Assembly (NCBI GenBank): GCA_029719485.1
Contig: CP120722.1
Coordinates: 62,001-126,000, forward strand
Direction of reading: 5' to 3'
Source of the DNA: Kiritimatiellota bacterium B12222
Lineage (GTDB): Bacteria; Verrucomicrobiota; Kiritimatiellia; SS1-B-03-39; UBA6053
DNA length: 64,000 bases
Shown here: positions 1 through 9,598 of the stretch, piece after piece
Layout: every line of letters begins with the position of its first letter
How positions within the stretch are numbered: the stretch's first letter is position 1
Program-made: the position numbers and the translations under genes
The notes under the pieces: generated by a model
Databases searched by the model: none
Told to the model about the DNA's origin: nothing
What the model saw: the letters and a program-made list of their open reading frames with translations, nothing else

Positions 1-137
1 GCAGGTTCGAACACCGCTCACAAGATCACAACTCTGTCCGGCGCCCTCTCCAGCATTTTGCATTCTTCAACAAAATACATCAGTCTCTTCGAGAGAGTTA
101 AACATCCCTTCAACCCTACAAGGTCCCAGTGATTCAT
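1..137. other. Window edge, no gene seen
   Basis: I see no convincing coding region here. A purine-rich AGG lies at about 121-123, just before the first gene. Any upstream promoter or operon partner is outside the window. Confidence 0.4.
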
Positions 138-2678
138 ATGAGCTCCTGCCCCACCCCTCCATTTGATGACCCTCAACCCACGACGCGTTTTGCGTCTCAA
201 CCCCGTTTAACTTTTCCTCTGGACAAGGGCTGGCGCGTCCGCAATCAACAAGAAAAGAAAAGCATCCCTGCCGTAGTTCCCGGCGATATTCATGGCGACT
301 TATTGCGTGAAAACCTCATTCCGGATCCCTTTTTCGGTGAAAATGAAACGGAACTACAATGGATTGGAGAATCAGATTGGGTCTATGAACTCGATTTCAC
401 CCTGCCAGAGTCTTTCAATACAAGCGATCGGATTGAACTAGATGCAGAAGGGCTGGACACCTTGGCCTCTATTTATGTGAATGGGAAACATCTTGCCGAT
501 ACAGACAATATGTTCAGGCGCTGGAACTGGGATGTCTCAACATGGGTACGCCCAGGCCAAAATAGAATAGAAATTCACTTCAGCTCCGCATTAAACTTTG
601 CTCGAAAAAAACAGCAAGAATCACCCATGGTTTTCTGGAATGCCACCCTGGCGGCATCCCCAGCTTGGATCAGAAAAATGCAGTGTAATTTTGGCTGGGA
701 TTGGGGTACCCGTGCCGTGACCTGCGGGATCTGGCGCCCCATAAGGTTGGTCAGCGTTCCGTCAGCCCGATGGGATCAGGTGATTGTGGAACAAACACAT
801 CGCTCCTCCGGAACGGTTGAACTTTCTGTAGATCTAAGCACACGCGGATCAAACCATGAAGGATTGAAAGTGGAATGCGATCTCTGTTTAGGGTCAGAAC
901 AGATTGCACGCCATCACGAAGCGCTTCAGCAAGGCAAGAAGTGCATGAGTCTCACGGTTGAAGCTCCACAACTATGGTGGCCCAACGGCATGGGAGAACA
1001 ACCGCTGTACACCCTGACATGTCGCTTAGTCAACGCGGACGGCGTAGCCCTAGATATTGCAGAACGTAAAATTGGACTGAGAACCCTTCGCCTCGATAGA
1101 TCAGAAGACGAAGAGGGAGAACGCTTTGCATTTGAAATTAACGGGGTTCCTCTGTTTATAAAAGGCGCAAACTGGATACCGGCCGATGCTATTTTTTCCC
1201 GTCTGACAACAGAGGTCTACCGTAACTTAATTCAGGAAGCCGCCAACGCACACATGAACATGTTGCGCGTGTGGGGAGGCGGTATATACGAACAGGATAT
1301 CTTCTACGATATCTGCGATGAACAAGGCATACTGGTCTGGCAGGATTTTATGTTCGCCTGCTCCTCCTATCCTTCATTCGATCCAACTTTTATGGAATCA
1401 ATTCGTCATGAAGTACAGGACAATGTGCTCCGCCTTCATCACCATGCCTGCATCAGCCTGTGGTGCGGCAACAACGAACTCGAGCAAGGATTGATCGGTG
1501 AAGAATGGACCGATCAAACCATGAGCCTCAAAGATTACACGGCCCTTTTTGATGACTTGATCCCTCAGGAACTACGCAAGATTGATGCCTCCCGTCCCTA
1601 TTGGCCAGGCAGCCCGCACAGTCCAATCGGAAACCGGTACGACCACGAAAATACAGCCTGCGGAGACGTTCACATATGGAATGTATGGCATGGAAAAGAA
1701 CCCTTTGATTTTTACCGGACATCACGCCATCGTTTCGTAAGCGAATTTGGATTCCAATCCTTTCCGGAATTAAAAACAGTAGAAGCCTACACCCATCCGG
1801 AAGAACGGCAAATCAACAGTGCTGAAATGGAATTTCATCAACGCAGCAGCGTGGGTAACACGGGAATCATGCAGTATTTACTGGACTGGTTTCGCTTGCC
1901 GGAGCAGTTCGAGAACGTGCTCCGTTGCACCCAAATCCTCCAAGGCGTCGGCATCCAAATTGCCTGCGAACACTGGCGGCGTCAAATGCCCCGCACCATG
2001 GGAACCCTGTACTGGCAATTGAATGATACCTGGCCCGTCGCAAGTTGGAGTTCAATCGATTATTTTGGAAGACTAAAGGCTCTGCATTACATGGCCCGCC
2101 GTTTTTATGCGCCCGTGATGCTGAGCTCCTTGGAATCTCTCGAAACAGGCACAGTAGAGTTATGGCTGGCAAACGATCATTTAAAATCTGTCACCGGATG
2201 TCTGAAATGGGAAATCACAGACCTTGAAGGCTCCGTCCTGAAACAAGGCCAACGACAGATCCGTATTCCTGCCCAATCCAGTGTCAACAAACAGACGATT
2301 TCTTTCAAAACTCTTCTACCACAAGTGGGTAAACGCAACATCTTGATGTTCTCTTCCTTCGAAGAATCACATGGAGAAAAAAGCGAAAGCCTTGCACTGT
2401 TTGCCCCACCCAAATACCTCGCACTTCAAGAACCTCAGCTCACTTGGCGCCTGCGCAAAGGAAAAGCGGGAACATGGACGTTGAGTATCAGCTCTAAAAA
2501 ACCCGCACTATGGGTCTCCATTGATTTCCAGGAAACAGGAAGCCTCTCCGATAACTATTTTCATCTGTCCGCTGACACTGAGAAAACCATAATCCTCCGA
2601 CCAACCCAGCCCCTTACAGCCGAAAAAATACGATCAGCCATTCGGGTTCAAAGCCTATACGAAACCTACACCCCATAA
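138..2678 (+). CDS. Glycoside hydrolase family 2, beta-mannosidase type
   Basis: Retaining exo-hydrolase that should release beta-D-mannose from the non-reducing ends of mannans or manno-oligosaccharides. The protein has the usual GH2 order: an N-terminal jelly-roll sugar-binding domain with VPGDIHGDL near the start, Ig-like domains, then a TIM barrel. The acid/base Glu is E447 in WCGNNE (the mannosidase form of the GH2 motif) and the nucleophile is E536 in FVSEFGFQS. At about 846 residues it has normal family length. No signal peptide is visible, so it probably acts in the cytoplasm on imported sugars. A GTG at 129 is in frame; I prefer the ATG at 138, but GTG has the better spacing from AGG at 121-123. 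Confidence 0.92.
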   Translation: MSSCPTPPFDDPQPTTRFASQPRLTFPLDKGWRVRNQQEKKSIPAVVPGDIHGDLLRENLIPDPFFGENETELQWIGESDWVYELDFTLPESFNTSDRIELDAEGLDTLASIYVNGKHLADTDNMFRRWNWDVSTWVRPGQNRIEIHFSSALNFARKKQQESPMVFWNATLAASPAWIRKMQCNFGWDWGTRAVTCGIWRPIRLVSVPSARWDQVIVEQTHRSSGTVELSVDLSTRGSNHEGLKVECDLCLGSEQIARHHEALQQGKKCMSLTVEAPQLWWPNGMGEQPLYTLTCRLVNADGVALDIAERKIGLRTLRLDRSEDEEGERFAFEINGVPLFIKGANWIPADAIFSRLTTEVYRNLIQEAANAHMNMLRVWGGGIYEQDIFYDICDEQGILVWQDFMFACSSYPSFDPTFMESIRHEVQDNVLRLHHHACISLWCGNNELEQGLIGEEWTDQTMSLKDYTALFDDLIPQELRKIDASRPYWPGSPHSPIGNRYDHENTACGDVHIWNVWHGKEPFDFYRTSRHRFVSEFGFQSFPELKTVEAYTHPEERQINSAEMEFHQRSSVGNTGIMQYLLDWFRLPEQFENVLRCTQILQGVGIQIACEHWRRQMPRTMGTLYWQLNDTWPVASWSSIDYFGRLKALHYMARRFYAPVMLSSLESLETGTVELWLANDHLKSVTGCLKWEITDLEGSVLKQGQRQIRIPAQSSVNKQTISFKTLLPQVGKRNILMFSSFEESHGEKSESLALFAPPKYLALQEPQLTWRLRKGKAGTWTLSISSKKPALWVSIDFQETGSLSDNYFHLSADTEKTIILRPTQPLTAEKIRSAIRVQSLYETYTP

Positions 2679-2796
2679 GATCAACAGGATCTGAAATGAA
2701 TACGTTGTTATACCCATCTATTTCTATCCAATTCCTAACAGCTATACAGCACAATTGGGGTAGTACAAACGACCAGAAGTCTATAGGAAATAAAGC

Positions 2797-4386
2797 ATGA
2801 TATTTCATGAAACAATTCATCTGGGTCCCCGTCCACAAACATGGACCTCTGACTGGTCGCGTATCATGACCCACACCCATCATATGCGAGGGGAAGGATT
2901 CTCTCTTGAAGAAACCAATCAAAAATTGATCGAGTGGTGCAGTAAGTTTGACATCCAAGCTGTAGGAGTAGGATCTCCTTGGGAACCAGTGAGTTCCGAA
3001 GCTTATGGACGTTATGAAGGGGCCGAACGTGATGCCTATTACGCAGGGCGAATTGCCATGGATGACGTCAAAGGCGAAAAGGAAGTACGCCATCTGCTGA
3101 GCGACTTAAATCAACAAGCACAGGGCAAAACGACCTTCTATTTGGACAACGAAACCCCCAAATGCCGCTACGGTCACATCTGGTGGTTCGGATGGAATTT
3201 CGATGTGCCTGCCTGGCATGACTACTCTCAAGATCGACCCATTCAATACTTTCGCGCGGATCAGGAAATTGAAATCAATCCCCTCACCGGAATGCCCCAT
3301 CGACGCAGACCTTATCTCGAAATTTTCCGAGAACAGCGTCTGTGTGGCGCGCGCGGCATTTGGGCACACCCCACCAGTTGGTGGTGGGAAGGGGACAAAT
3401 TCATTACCAATATCGCCTCTGATGCAGGGGTGCATTTGCTTACCCAAGGTCGTTTAGACGGCATGGTGGTCATGGGCTATCACCCTTACCGTACCGATTA
3501 CCTAAACCTGTGGTATGACTGGCTCGACCTCGGTGCCGTGATTCCCGCCTTCGCAGAGATGGATGCAGTCCATAATCGACCCACCATGTATTCCAACTCT
3601 GAACAACCCACCATTTGTGCCATGCGCACTGCCTCGACCGATCCAAAAGATCTGACCGCTTGCGCCGCTCGCGGAGAATGCGTCTCCACCACGGGCGCTT
3701 CACTGTGGTTGGAAAGCGATCAGGTCGGCATGGGAGGCATTCATCGGCTACAGTCCGGAGACCAAGTCTCTCTCACCCTGTCGGCCTGGCCCGCCCAAGG
3801 AGAATCCCATTTTTCCCGTTTGCAACTGATAGGAAAAAACGGCCGCATCATCCAGGAATGGGAAAACTTTCCCGGAGGCCAAATCCAGCTACAGTTTGAA
3901 GTACAAGAAACCCCCGGCTATTTGCTCTTACTTGGTTTTGGTCCTTTAGATGATCCTCATATCCGTCCGGAAAAAGAAATCGAATCATTGGCGATCAGCA
4001 ACCCCATTTATTTTCAGGCACCCGACTGGAGCTACTCCCCCACCCGCACCCAGTTACGACTGTCTGCCGGAGAAAACTCCATCTACCAAGGACAGCAGGT
4101 CCAAGCCATCGATCACCAGTCCAAAATCATTTGGGAGGGTTGCCTGGACCAAACGCATGAACTGGATCTCCCCGGAGATGCATCCCTGCGTTTCCCCGAA
4201 CGACGTGGAGACCCCGACCTTTTTCTGTGTATGGAGAATGCTGCTGTTCAGGAGATTATTGCCTATTTGTGGCAGGGACTTTTTCTCGATGATTACCCCG
4301 ATCTTCAACCCGGCCAAGTTCCTCCACAAGCGTGGAAATTGGATAAGCTTTCTCGCGCATTACAGGAACAGGAATTGATCCTATGA
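2797..4386 (+). CDS. PHP-like metal-dependent hydrolase domain protein
   Basis: I do not recognise a named family. The first 270 residues read like a PHP/amidohydrolase-type metal site: H26 and H28 in THTHHMRGEG, H191 in IWAHPTSWW, H229 in MGYHPYRTDY and a late MDAVH. The rest (about 280-529) looks like beta-rich accessory domains. There is no signal peptide. AGGA lies 9 nt before the ATG. The stop overlaps the next start as ATGA, so it is translationally coupled to a pseudopilin, and it follows the beta-mannosidase by 118 nt. A role in carbohydrate or surface processing is inferred from these neighbours only. Confidence 0.6.
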   Translation: MIFHETIHLGPRPQTWTSDWSRIMTHTHHMRGEGFSLEETNQKLIEWCSKFDIQAVGVGSPWEPVSSEAYGRYEGAERDAYYAGRIAMDDVKGEKEVRHLLSDLNQQAQGKTTFYLDNETPKCRYGHIWWFGWNFDVPAWHDYSQDRPIQYFRADQEIEINPLTGMPHRRRPYLEIFREQRLCGARGIWAHPTSWWWEGDKFITNIASDAGVHLLTQGRLDGMVVMGYHPYRTDYLNLWYDWLDLGAVIPAFAEMDAVHNRPTMYSNSEQPTICAMRTASTDPKDLTACAARGECVSTTGASLWLESDQVGMGGIHRLQSGDQVSLTLSAWPAQGESHFSRLQLIGKNGRIIQEWENFPGGQIQLQFEVQETPGYLLLLGFGPLDDPHIRPEKEIESLAISNPIYFQAPDWSYSPTRTQLRLSAGENSIYQGQQVQAIDHQSKIIWEGCLDQTHELDLPGDASLRFPERRGDPDLFLCMENAAVQEIIAYLWQGLFLDDYPDLQPGQVPPQAWKLDKLSRALQEQELIL

Positions 4387-5102
4387 AAAACAAAAAAGGC
4401 TTCACCCTCATTGAAATGCTGGTGGTCATCGCCATCATCTCCCTTTTGGTCACCTTGATCACCCCCGCAGTGGGCAAGGCCTTAGATGTTGCCACACGTA
4501 TAGATTGCGCCAATCGACTACGAGGCCTGACTCAAAACGTGCTGACCGGAATGATTGATCAGGAAGGAGTAGTCCCCTTTGGCAGTTCAGGAGGCCCACG
4601 CGATGGACTCGCGTGGTACCAACTCCCAGATATAAAGATAAACCGAGAGTCCAGAAATTACATCTGCAGAGCCGTTGCACCCAACAACCTCGCTTTAGGC
4701 TATGGTGGACTTATCATCACGGCAGAAGACTACGGATCAAATCCAGATGGACAACTGAATGCATTTGGCTTTCGTTGCAGTTTCACTCCCAATGAATACT
4801 ATTTTTCACGCAACGACCCTTGGATCAATCGGAAACCGGGCAGTATGGCTGTCATCAGCAAACCCAGTCAAACACTTATGTTTAGTGAAGGAGATAGCGC
4901 ACTATACCCTAGCTGGGAGGGATATCGCGCCGTTCGTTTTCGCCATAACGGTCAGATCAATATTAGCTTTTTTGATGGCCATGTAAGCAGTTGGCCCATC
5001 GCCGTGGCAGCGGAACCTGCTCCAAACCCTCACTCGTTAAGCAGTCGCACCAGCGAACCGCCTTACGCGAAACTTTCGGATGACTATTATGAAGGGCACT
5101 GA
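4383..5102 (+). CDS. Type II pseudopilin-like secreted protein (GspG/H-type N-terminus)
   Basis: The N-terminus KGFTLIEMLVVIAIISLL is the classic prepilin cleavage and methylation signal: a short basic leader, cleavage after Gly, Phe at +1, Glu at +5, then a hydrophobic helix. The C-terminal FFDGHVSSWP resembles the DGH motif of the large prepilin-type H-X9-DG family that is expanded in Planctomycetes, Verrucomicrobia and Lentisphaerae. At 239 residues it is longer than a typical major pseudopilin. It should be inserted in the inner membrane, with its globular part in the periplasm or exported. It overlaps the genes on both sides (4 nt and 23 nt), which indicates an operon. Confidence 0.85.
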   Translation: MKNKKGFTLIEMLVVIAIISLLVTLITPAVGKALDVATRIDCANRLRGLTQNVLTGMIDQEGVVPFGSSGGPRDGLAWYQLPDIKINRESRNYICRAVAPNNLALGYGGLIITAEDYGSNPDGQLNAFGFRCSFTPNEYYFSRNDPWINRKPGSMAVISKPSQTLMFSEGDSALYPSWEGYRAVRFRHNGQINISFFDGHVSSWPIAVAAEPAPNPHSLSSRTSEPPYAKLSDDYYEGH

Positions 5103-5715
5103 CATCATTCTTGCCCTATTGTTGGTGATAACGGTGATTCTCCGTATCAAACGGCACGCCTTGGCCATGCCATTGGCAGGAACCCTCGCCTTTCTCACTG
5201 TGGTCAGGGTAATCTGGGTACTCTTTTTTCAAGGCCCAGGTATTCAACCCGCTTTGCAGGAGGCCTTAACCGAACACGAGTTGATAGGAAGCGCCTTTGC
5301 CCAAACGATCTCCGAACAATCACAACAGACCTCTCGGATTCTAATGCTTCGCGGTCCAAATTCCGTCGTCTCCCAAGCCCGCATTCAAGGTTTTAAACAA
5401 GGTTGGCATAATACAAAACTACAAATCCGAGAGCTGGAGGTTCCTCTACAAAACGGGCGCATCGCATGGGATTGGACAACCTTACTTGAAGAAAGCGACT
5501 GGGGGGAAAAAGAAATTTTAGTTTCCTGGGTTGGCCTCCCCCCTCCTCCAGAAAAGCCAACCGGAAACACGCCACGTTTTTATTCCTATTCCATGGATCC
5601 CGAGTGGGTCTGGCGCCCTTGGCGAGGACGCGTAGATTTCGGCGGCGCCATGATTCCCGCAAGTGCTCAATCCGAAACCGAATTTATCCACACCGGATAC
5701 AAATGGATTCAATAA
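5080..5715 (+). CDS. Small membrane-anchored protein of unknown function
   Basis: Two hydrophobic stretches lie near the N-terminus (roughly residues 8-22 and 28-50), followed by a soluble tail of about 160 residues with no motif I recognise. The tail begins with VVSQARIQGFKQGW and ends in an aromatic-rich segment. It overlaps the upstream pseudopilin by 23 nt, so it is probably co-translated. An in-frame ATG at 5089, 8 nt after GGA, is an equally good start. The function may be tied to handling of the pseudopilin (inference). Confidence 0.6.
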   Translation: MTIMKGTDIILALLLVITVILRIKRHALAMPLAGTLAFLTVVRVIWVLFFQGPGIQPALQEALTEHELIGSAFAQTISEQSQQTSRILMLRGPNSVVSQARIQGFKQGWHNTKLQIRELEVPLQNGRIAWDWTTLLEESDWGEKEILVSWVGLPPPPEKPTGNTPRFYSYSMDPEWVWRPWRGRVDFGGAMIPASAQSETEFIHTGYKWIQ

Positions 5716-5821
5716 CTATTTTTTCACAACTTTCCTACATGGAAACCACGAGATAACCCCAAGAAGACTATTTCTTACTCCAAATAAGGGATGAACATAA
5801 ACACAACCAACCCCATAAATT

Positions 5822-6523
5822 ATGAACTCTAAACTTACATCGATTATCGATCATACCACCCGGCTTTTGGGCTTCATGACCGTTACTGTACTCCTTTTAG
5901 GAGCAAGCGTTGCGTCTGGATCAATTATCATTTTTGATGATTCAAATGGAACAAACTGGAATCGTCCTTGGTATACCGGAACTCAAACCAGCAATGTGTA
6001 TGAAGGAACCACAGCACTCAAAACGACTACAAACCAACTAAGCTTTACATACACTGGAAATCTTATCGTTGCCGAGAATTCGATTCTGCAATTTTACCTC
6101 AATAACAGTGATGCAGATACGGCTTCTACAGCACTGTTTGTTAGCTTAAATTATTATGATGCAAGTGAAGATAGTGAGAAATCAGACATTCGCTTCACCA
6201 GCACTCATATCGCAAGCGTTTACGACATCGATTCTGTCAGTACCCCAGGTCCCATTAGTACGGATTCCAATCCCACAACGTGGCAAGCTGTCGAACTCGA
6301 CTTAACCCAATCGGCTTACGTATGGAACGGCAGTGGATACAGTTCTTATGATTTTGATCCAAGCACCGACTATTTGCGCAGCATCACCATTCGGACCAAC
6401 GGGGGAAGCAACGCAGAAACCATGATTGCCGACTCAGTGGCACTCATCCCCGAACCCTCCTCTATCCTTTTACTTTTGATAGGATGCGGAAGCGTTTTCA
6501 TTTATCGCCACAAACGTAAATAA
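5822..6523 (+). CDS. PEP-CTERM sorting domain protein
   Basis: The N-terminal hydrophobic segment (about residues 16-33, ending in ASVASG) is a signal peptide. The C-terminus is a textbook exosortase signal: IPEPSS, a short hydrophobic helix and a basic RHKRK tail. The middle is a beta-rich, Ser/Thr/Asn-rich domain of about 175 residues with little Cys, as expected for an extracellular or biofilm-matrix protein that is anchored and processed by an exosortase. No exosortase is in the window. A strong terminator follows directly. Confidence 0.88.
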   Translation: MNSKLTSIIDHTTRLLGFMTVTVLLLGASVASGSIIIFDDSNGTNWNRPWYTGTQTSNVYEGTTALKTTTNQLSFTYTGNLIVAENSILQFYLNNSDADTASTALFVSLNYYDASEDSEKSDIRFTSTHIASVYDIDSVSTPGPISTDSNPTTWQAVELDLTQSAYVWNGSGYSSYDFDPSTDYLRSITIRTNGGSNAETMIADSVALIPEPSSILLLLIGCGSVFIYRHKRK

Positions 6524-6548
6524 GCTCACTTCTCCTTGAATCGTTGAT

Positions 6549-6582
6549 CACCGCCCTCGCGCAAGCGGGGCGGTGTTTTTTA
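6549..6582 (+). terminator. Rho-independent terminator after the PEP-CTERM gene
   Basis: The 8-bp stem CACCGCCC / GGGCGGTG is followed by seven T residues. It shows that the upstream PEP-CTERM gene ends as its own transcript. The GTG at 6573 lies inside the 3' stem arm and is therefore not a credible start for the next gene. Confidence 0.9.
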
Positions 6583-6617
6583 ATGAAACTCTTTACTTAA
6601 CGCCCCCCCTCCTCCTC

Positions 6618-8531
6618 ATGACTACCCCAACCCATCTAGATATTTTTCCAGCACCTCAAGAAATGAAAGCCCATGAAGCCTTTCGGGTTTGGGTAAATGA
6701 GCAAAAACTCTTCGCCTACGAAACCGAGGTGTTTTGGGAAGCTGATCAAGCTCCCAAAAAGGTGGCCTACTGTACTTTTGATTTTACAGGGAAGGTTGAA
6801 ATTTGCGTGACGTCTGACCAAACCATTCAACAGGCCCGCATACACCCTCTCTCCCTAAATATCGACACCCACATCTGTGAGAATACGCTGACCTTCACTT
6901 TAGACAACCCCGTTAAGATCTCTGTGGAAATCAACGGAAACATTGACCGCACTTTAATGATTTTTGCAGGAGAACCCGAAACCCATTTACCTGACCTCGA
7001 AGACCCTGAATTACTCTATTTCCCTCCCGGTATTCATGAAATTACCGAGAATGAATACGGGATCCTCACCCTCAAACATAAAAGAAAGGTGTATATCGCA
7101 GGCGGGGCCGTCCTCCGCGCACGCATACATGCCCATCACTTAAAAGATATTGAGATTTTTGGCAGAGGCATACTCGATGGCAGCACCCTCTTAAGCCGGC
7201 ACCCCGAATATCATGCGGAACGGGTGGGCGAAGCCCCCGGACTTGACCGTCCCATTTTTATGGATTTCATCAAATGCAAAAACATCAAAATTGAAGGGAT
7301 TCATTTCATCAATACACCGCACTGGACCTTGCGTATGGTTGAATGCAACCATGTAACCTGCAGAAATCTAAAGATGATCGGATCTGTTGAAAATTCTGAC
7401 GGCATTGACATCGTCAACTCTCGAAACGTGCTCATACAAGATGTGTTCATTCGCACAGCGGATGATTGCATCGCCATTAAAGGAAAAGCCCTTCACAAAC
7501 AGAAAAAAAGAAGCAATATTTCAAACATTCAGGTGAAAAATTGCACCCTGTGGGCCGACCGTGCCAGCGCTTTGGAAATTGGGCACGAAAACGAAGCGAA
7601 TAAAATACACAATATCCACTTCAGCAACATCGACATCCTCATGCAACGCCTGAACACCATCGGCTACCACGCCCTCAATATTCACAATGGCGATGATGCA
7701 AATATTTATGATGTTCATTATAAAAATATTCGCGTCGAACGCTGCCAACGCCTCGCGGGAATTAAAATTTCGAAAGGATATTTTAATCAAGCCAAAGCGT
7801 ATGGACGGGTGCACGACGTAAGCTTTAAAAATATATACAGTCATGATAAACATGACCTCCATCTCCATGGACATAACTCCGAACATGAAATTTCAAACAT
7901 CAGCTTTGAAAATTTGTATCTCGACGGACAACCCAAAACACCAGAGGTCTTCACCAATCCCTTTGTTGAAAACTACGACTACCGCCAAGACGGAAAGATC
8001 ATTGAGTCATTCAATACCCCCTTACCTCGACTGAACTTTACCCCCATAGACCTGCCTGAGCATCCACAGGAAATGCGAACCTTTCCTCAACCTGCTCACT
8101 TCTCAAAAGAACATGTACAACTGAGTGGTATTGATTTCCATCTCTCTCCCCTCCATGCCGTTGATCTAAACGGCTCTGGCGAAAAGGCACCTGTCCCCCT
8201 GCAAACCAAAGCGGATTATCTCTTTTTTCTCCAGATCTGCACGAATGAAACCAGTCCCATCGGAACCGTCATCTGGATATACAACATCATTTATGAAGAC
8301 GATACCCACTGCACCCTAGCCTGCCGATATAATCTGGATATTTCAGACTGTAACACCTGGGCTTCTGGAGGCTGGATGGCCGAACTTGATAAGAAAAAAA
8401 CTTATATTCAAAGTCTGAAAAACCCTCATCCTGATCTACAAATCAAAAAAATCGTTCCCAACAAAATGAACACGCCCGAACAAGGCATGTTGCTAGCCCT
8501 TTCTTTGGGGAAGAGGATCGACGCCTCCTAA
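6618..8531 (+). CDS. Glycoside hydrolase family 28 (polygalacturonase-like)
   Basis: Right-handed beta-helix hydrolase, expected to cleave galacturonan or a related acidic alpha-linked polymer by inversion. GH28 landmarks are visible: NSDGID at 259-264 (D261), the catalytic Asp pair in TADDCIAIK (D282, D283), the helix residue H323 in LEIGHE, and a later GIKI. Strand repeats such as NIKIEGIHF and NVLIQDVFI are clear. Residues from about 480 on form an extra domain of unknown type. No signal peptide is visible. The start is the ATG at 6618; an in-frame GTG at 6573 falls in the preceding terminator. Confidence 0.88.
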   Translation: MTTPTHLDIFPAPQEMKAHEAFRVWVNEQKLFAYETEVFWEADQAPKKVAYCTFDFTGKVEICVTSDQTIQQARIHPLSLNIDTHICENTLTFTLDNPVKISVEINGNIDRTLMIFAGEPETHLPDLEDPELLYFPPGIHEITENEYGILTLKHKRKVYIAGGAVLRARIHAHHLKDIEIFGRGILDGSTLLSRHPEYHAERVGEAPGLDRPIFMDFIKCKNIKIEGIHFINTPHWTLRMVECNHVTCRNLKMIGSVENSDGIDIVNSRNVLIQDVFIRTADDCIAIKGKALHKQKKRSNISNIQVKNCTLWADRASALEIGHENEANKIHNIHFSNIDILMQRLNTIGYHALNIHNGDDANIYDVHYKNIRVERCQRLAGIKISKGYFNQAKAYGRVHDVSFKNIYSHDKHDLHLHGHNSEHEISNISFENLYLDGQPKTPEVFTNPFVENYDYRQDGKIIESFNTPLPRLNFTPIDLPEHPQEMRTFPQPAHFSKEHVQLSGIDFHLSPLHAVDLNGSGEKAPVPLQTKADYLFFLQICTNETSPIGTVIWIYNIIYEDDTHCTLACRYNLDISDCNTWASGGWMAELDKKKTYIQSLKNPHPDLQIKKIVPNKMNTPEQGMLLALSLGKRIDAS

Positions 8532-8563
8532 GGGCCTAAAGGCCTAGGAGCGTCCCATTTTTA
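8520..8563. terminator. Bidirectional terminator between convergent genes
   Basis: A long imperfect inverted repeat starts within the last codons of the GH28 gene (GACGCCTCCTA ... TAGGAGCGTC, with an AGGCCT-rich loop region). A T-rich tract follows it on the plus strand, and the convergent HAD gene ends just beyond. Confidence 0.7.
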
Positions 8564-8570
8564 TTTTGTG

Positions 8571-9260
8571 TTACAATCCCTGAACACCCTTCACTTCATC
8601 CAACAACTGATCCACCAATTCGCTCATGGTCGATGCGAACACCTTCGGTCGTAGATAGAGTGGATGATACGCTGCCCCTGAGCGATCAAGATATCCAGCA
8701 TGCATTCCTGCCGAAAGCGCACCGTGGGTATCCCAATCATGCGCGGCAATCAACCGACAGGCCTCCACGGGTTGACCCAATTGCTGCGCCGCAAAGTGAT
8801 ATGCGCGCACATCAGGTTTAAAGCTTCCCGACCTTTCAACCGAAATCACCTCATCATACAGTTCCCGCAATCCCGCATGTTCAATCTGATGAGTCATCAG
8901 ATCGAGAGATGAATTTGAAAAAGCCACCGTTTGATATCCCGCATCCCGCAGGCGAAGCAGTGAAGGTTTTATGTCTGCATGCGCTGACAAGTGGGCAAAG
9001 CCCTCCAACAACGCTTTGCGGTTTTCATCAGAGAGCCTGACCCCCATTCGAGCGGCCAAGGTATCTAACATCACTCCAGCCAAAGTCGCAAACCCTGTCT
9101 GAACATCCGTAAGCGCGCATACCGTGGATGAATGCAACAGCATCGCAAACCACGTCGCCATCATGCGCTCATCTCCAAAAGCATTCTGAAACCGAGCCTT
9201 TAACGAACCGAGGTCCAAGGTCGTTTCATTCATATCAAAAAGTAGAATCTTCGCATTCAT
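8571..9260 (-). CDS. Haloacid dehalogenase type II-like HAD hydrolase (cytoplasmic)
   Basis: HAD superfamily protein with motif I FDMNETTLDL (nucleophile D9), motif II FSNSSLD, a Lys region FKPD and motif III with AAHDWDTHGA. The NET in place of the usual YGT is typical of the subgroup annotated as type II 2-haloacid dehalogenases; the actual substrate is unknown. The 229-residue length is normal for the family. A strong AGGAG lies upstream of the ATG. A second member with a signal peptide sits 6 kb away at 14779-15558. Confidence 0.85.
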   Translation of the reverse strand: MNAKILLFDMNETTLDLGSLKARFQNAFGDERMMATWFAMLLHSSTVCALTDVQTGFATLAGVMLDTLAARMGVRLSDENRKALLEGFAHLSAHADIKPSLLRLRDAGYQTVAFSNSSLDLMTHQIEHAGLRELYDEVISVERSGSFKPDVRAYHFAAQQLGQPVEACRLIAAHDWDTHGALSAGMHAGYLDRSGAAYHPLYLRPKVFASTMSELVDQLLDEVKGVQGL

Positions 9261-9598
9261 ATATTCTCTCCTATTCGATCAAAAGACCGACCACAGTTAG
9301 ATCGCGACACCCTAACGCATCTCAGTCAAGAAAGCGATAAGACCCTCTCACCCTTATTCATCCCACTATAAAATATGGATGGACCCACGGGGATAATATT
9401 GACTTCTTCCCCCCCCACACAGGTCATCTGTTCCAACCTCAGGGTTGACGGAAACAATCCACAAAACAAAAGGCCTAAACTACGGCTTCACATTGACCCC
9501 GCTAATTTCATAAAAGCCCCCGACCTTTTCAGCCTCACTCCCCCGAAATCAACCTCCAAAGAGCATCTCTTGGAGAGATGCCCTCATAAGAAACAGGA
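9261..9598. other. Intergenic region with one hairpin
   Basis: There is no convincing gene. A perfect hairpin GCATCTCT-TGG-AGAGATGC lies at 9563-9581, just 3' of the minus-strand PEP-CTERM gene. It has no good T-run, so it may be a weak terminator or an mRNA-stabilising end. Confidence 0.5.

Noticed and set aside
2679..2796. CTATTTCTATC before the PHP-like gene as a further regulon element
   Set aside because: Three mismatches in 11 and no TTG at the required 10-nt distance.
6573..6617. Upstream extension of the GH28 gene from GTG 6573
   Set aside because: The codons lie in the stem and T-run of a strong terminator.
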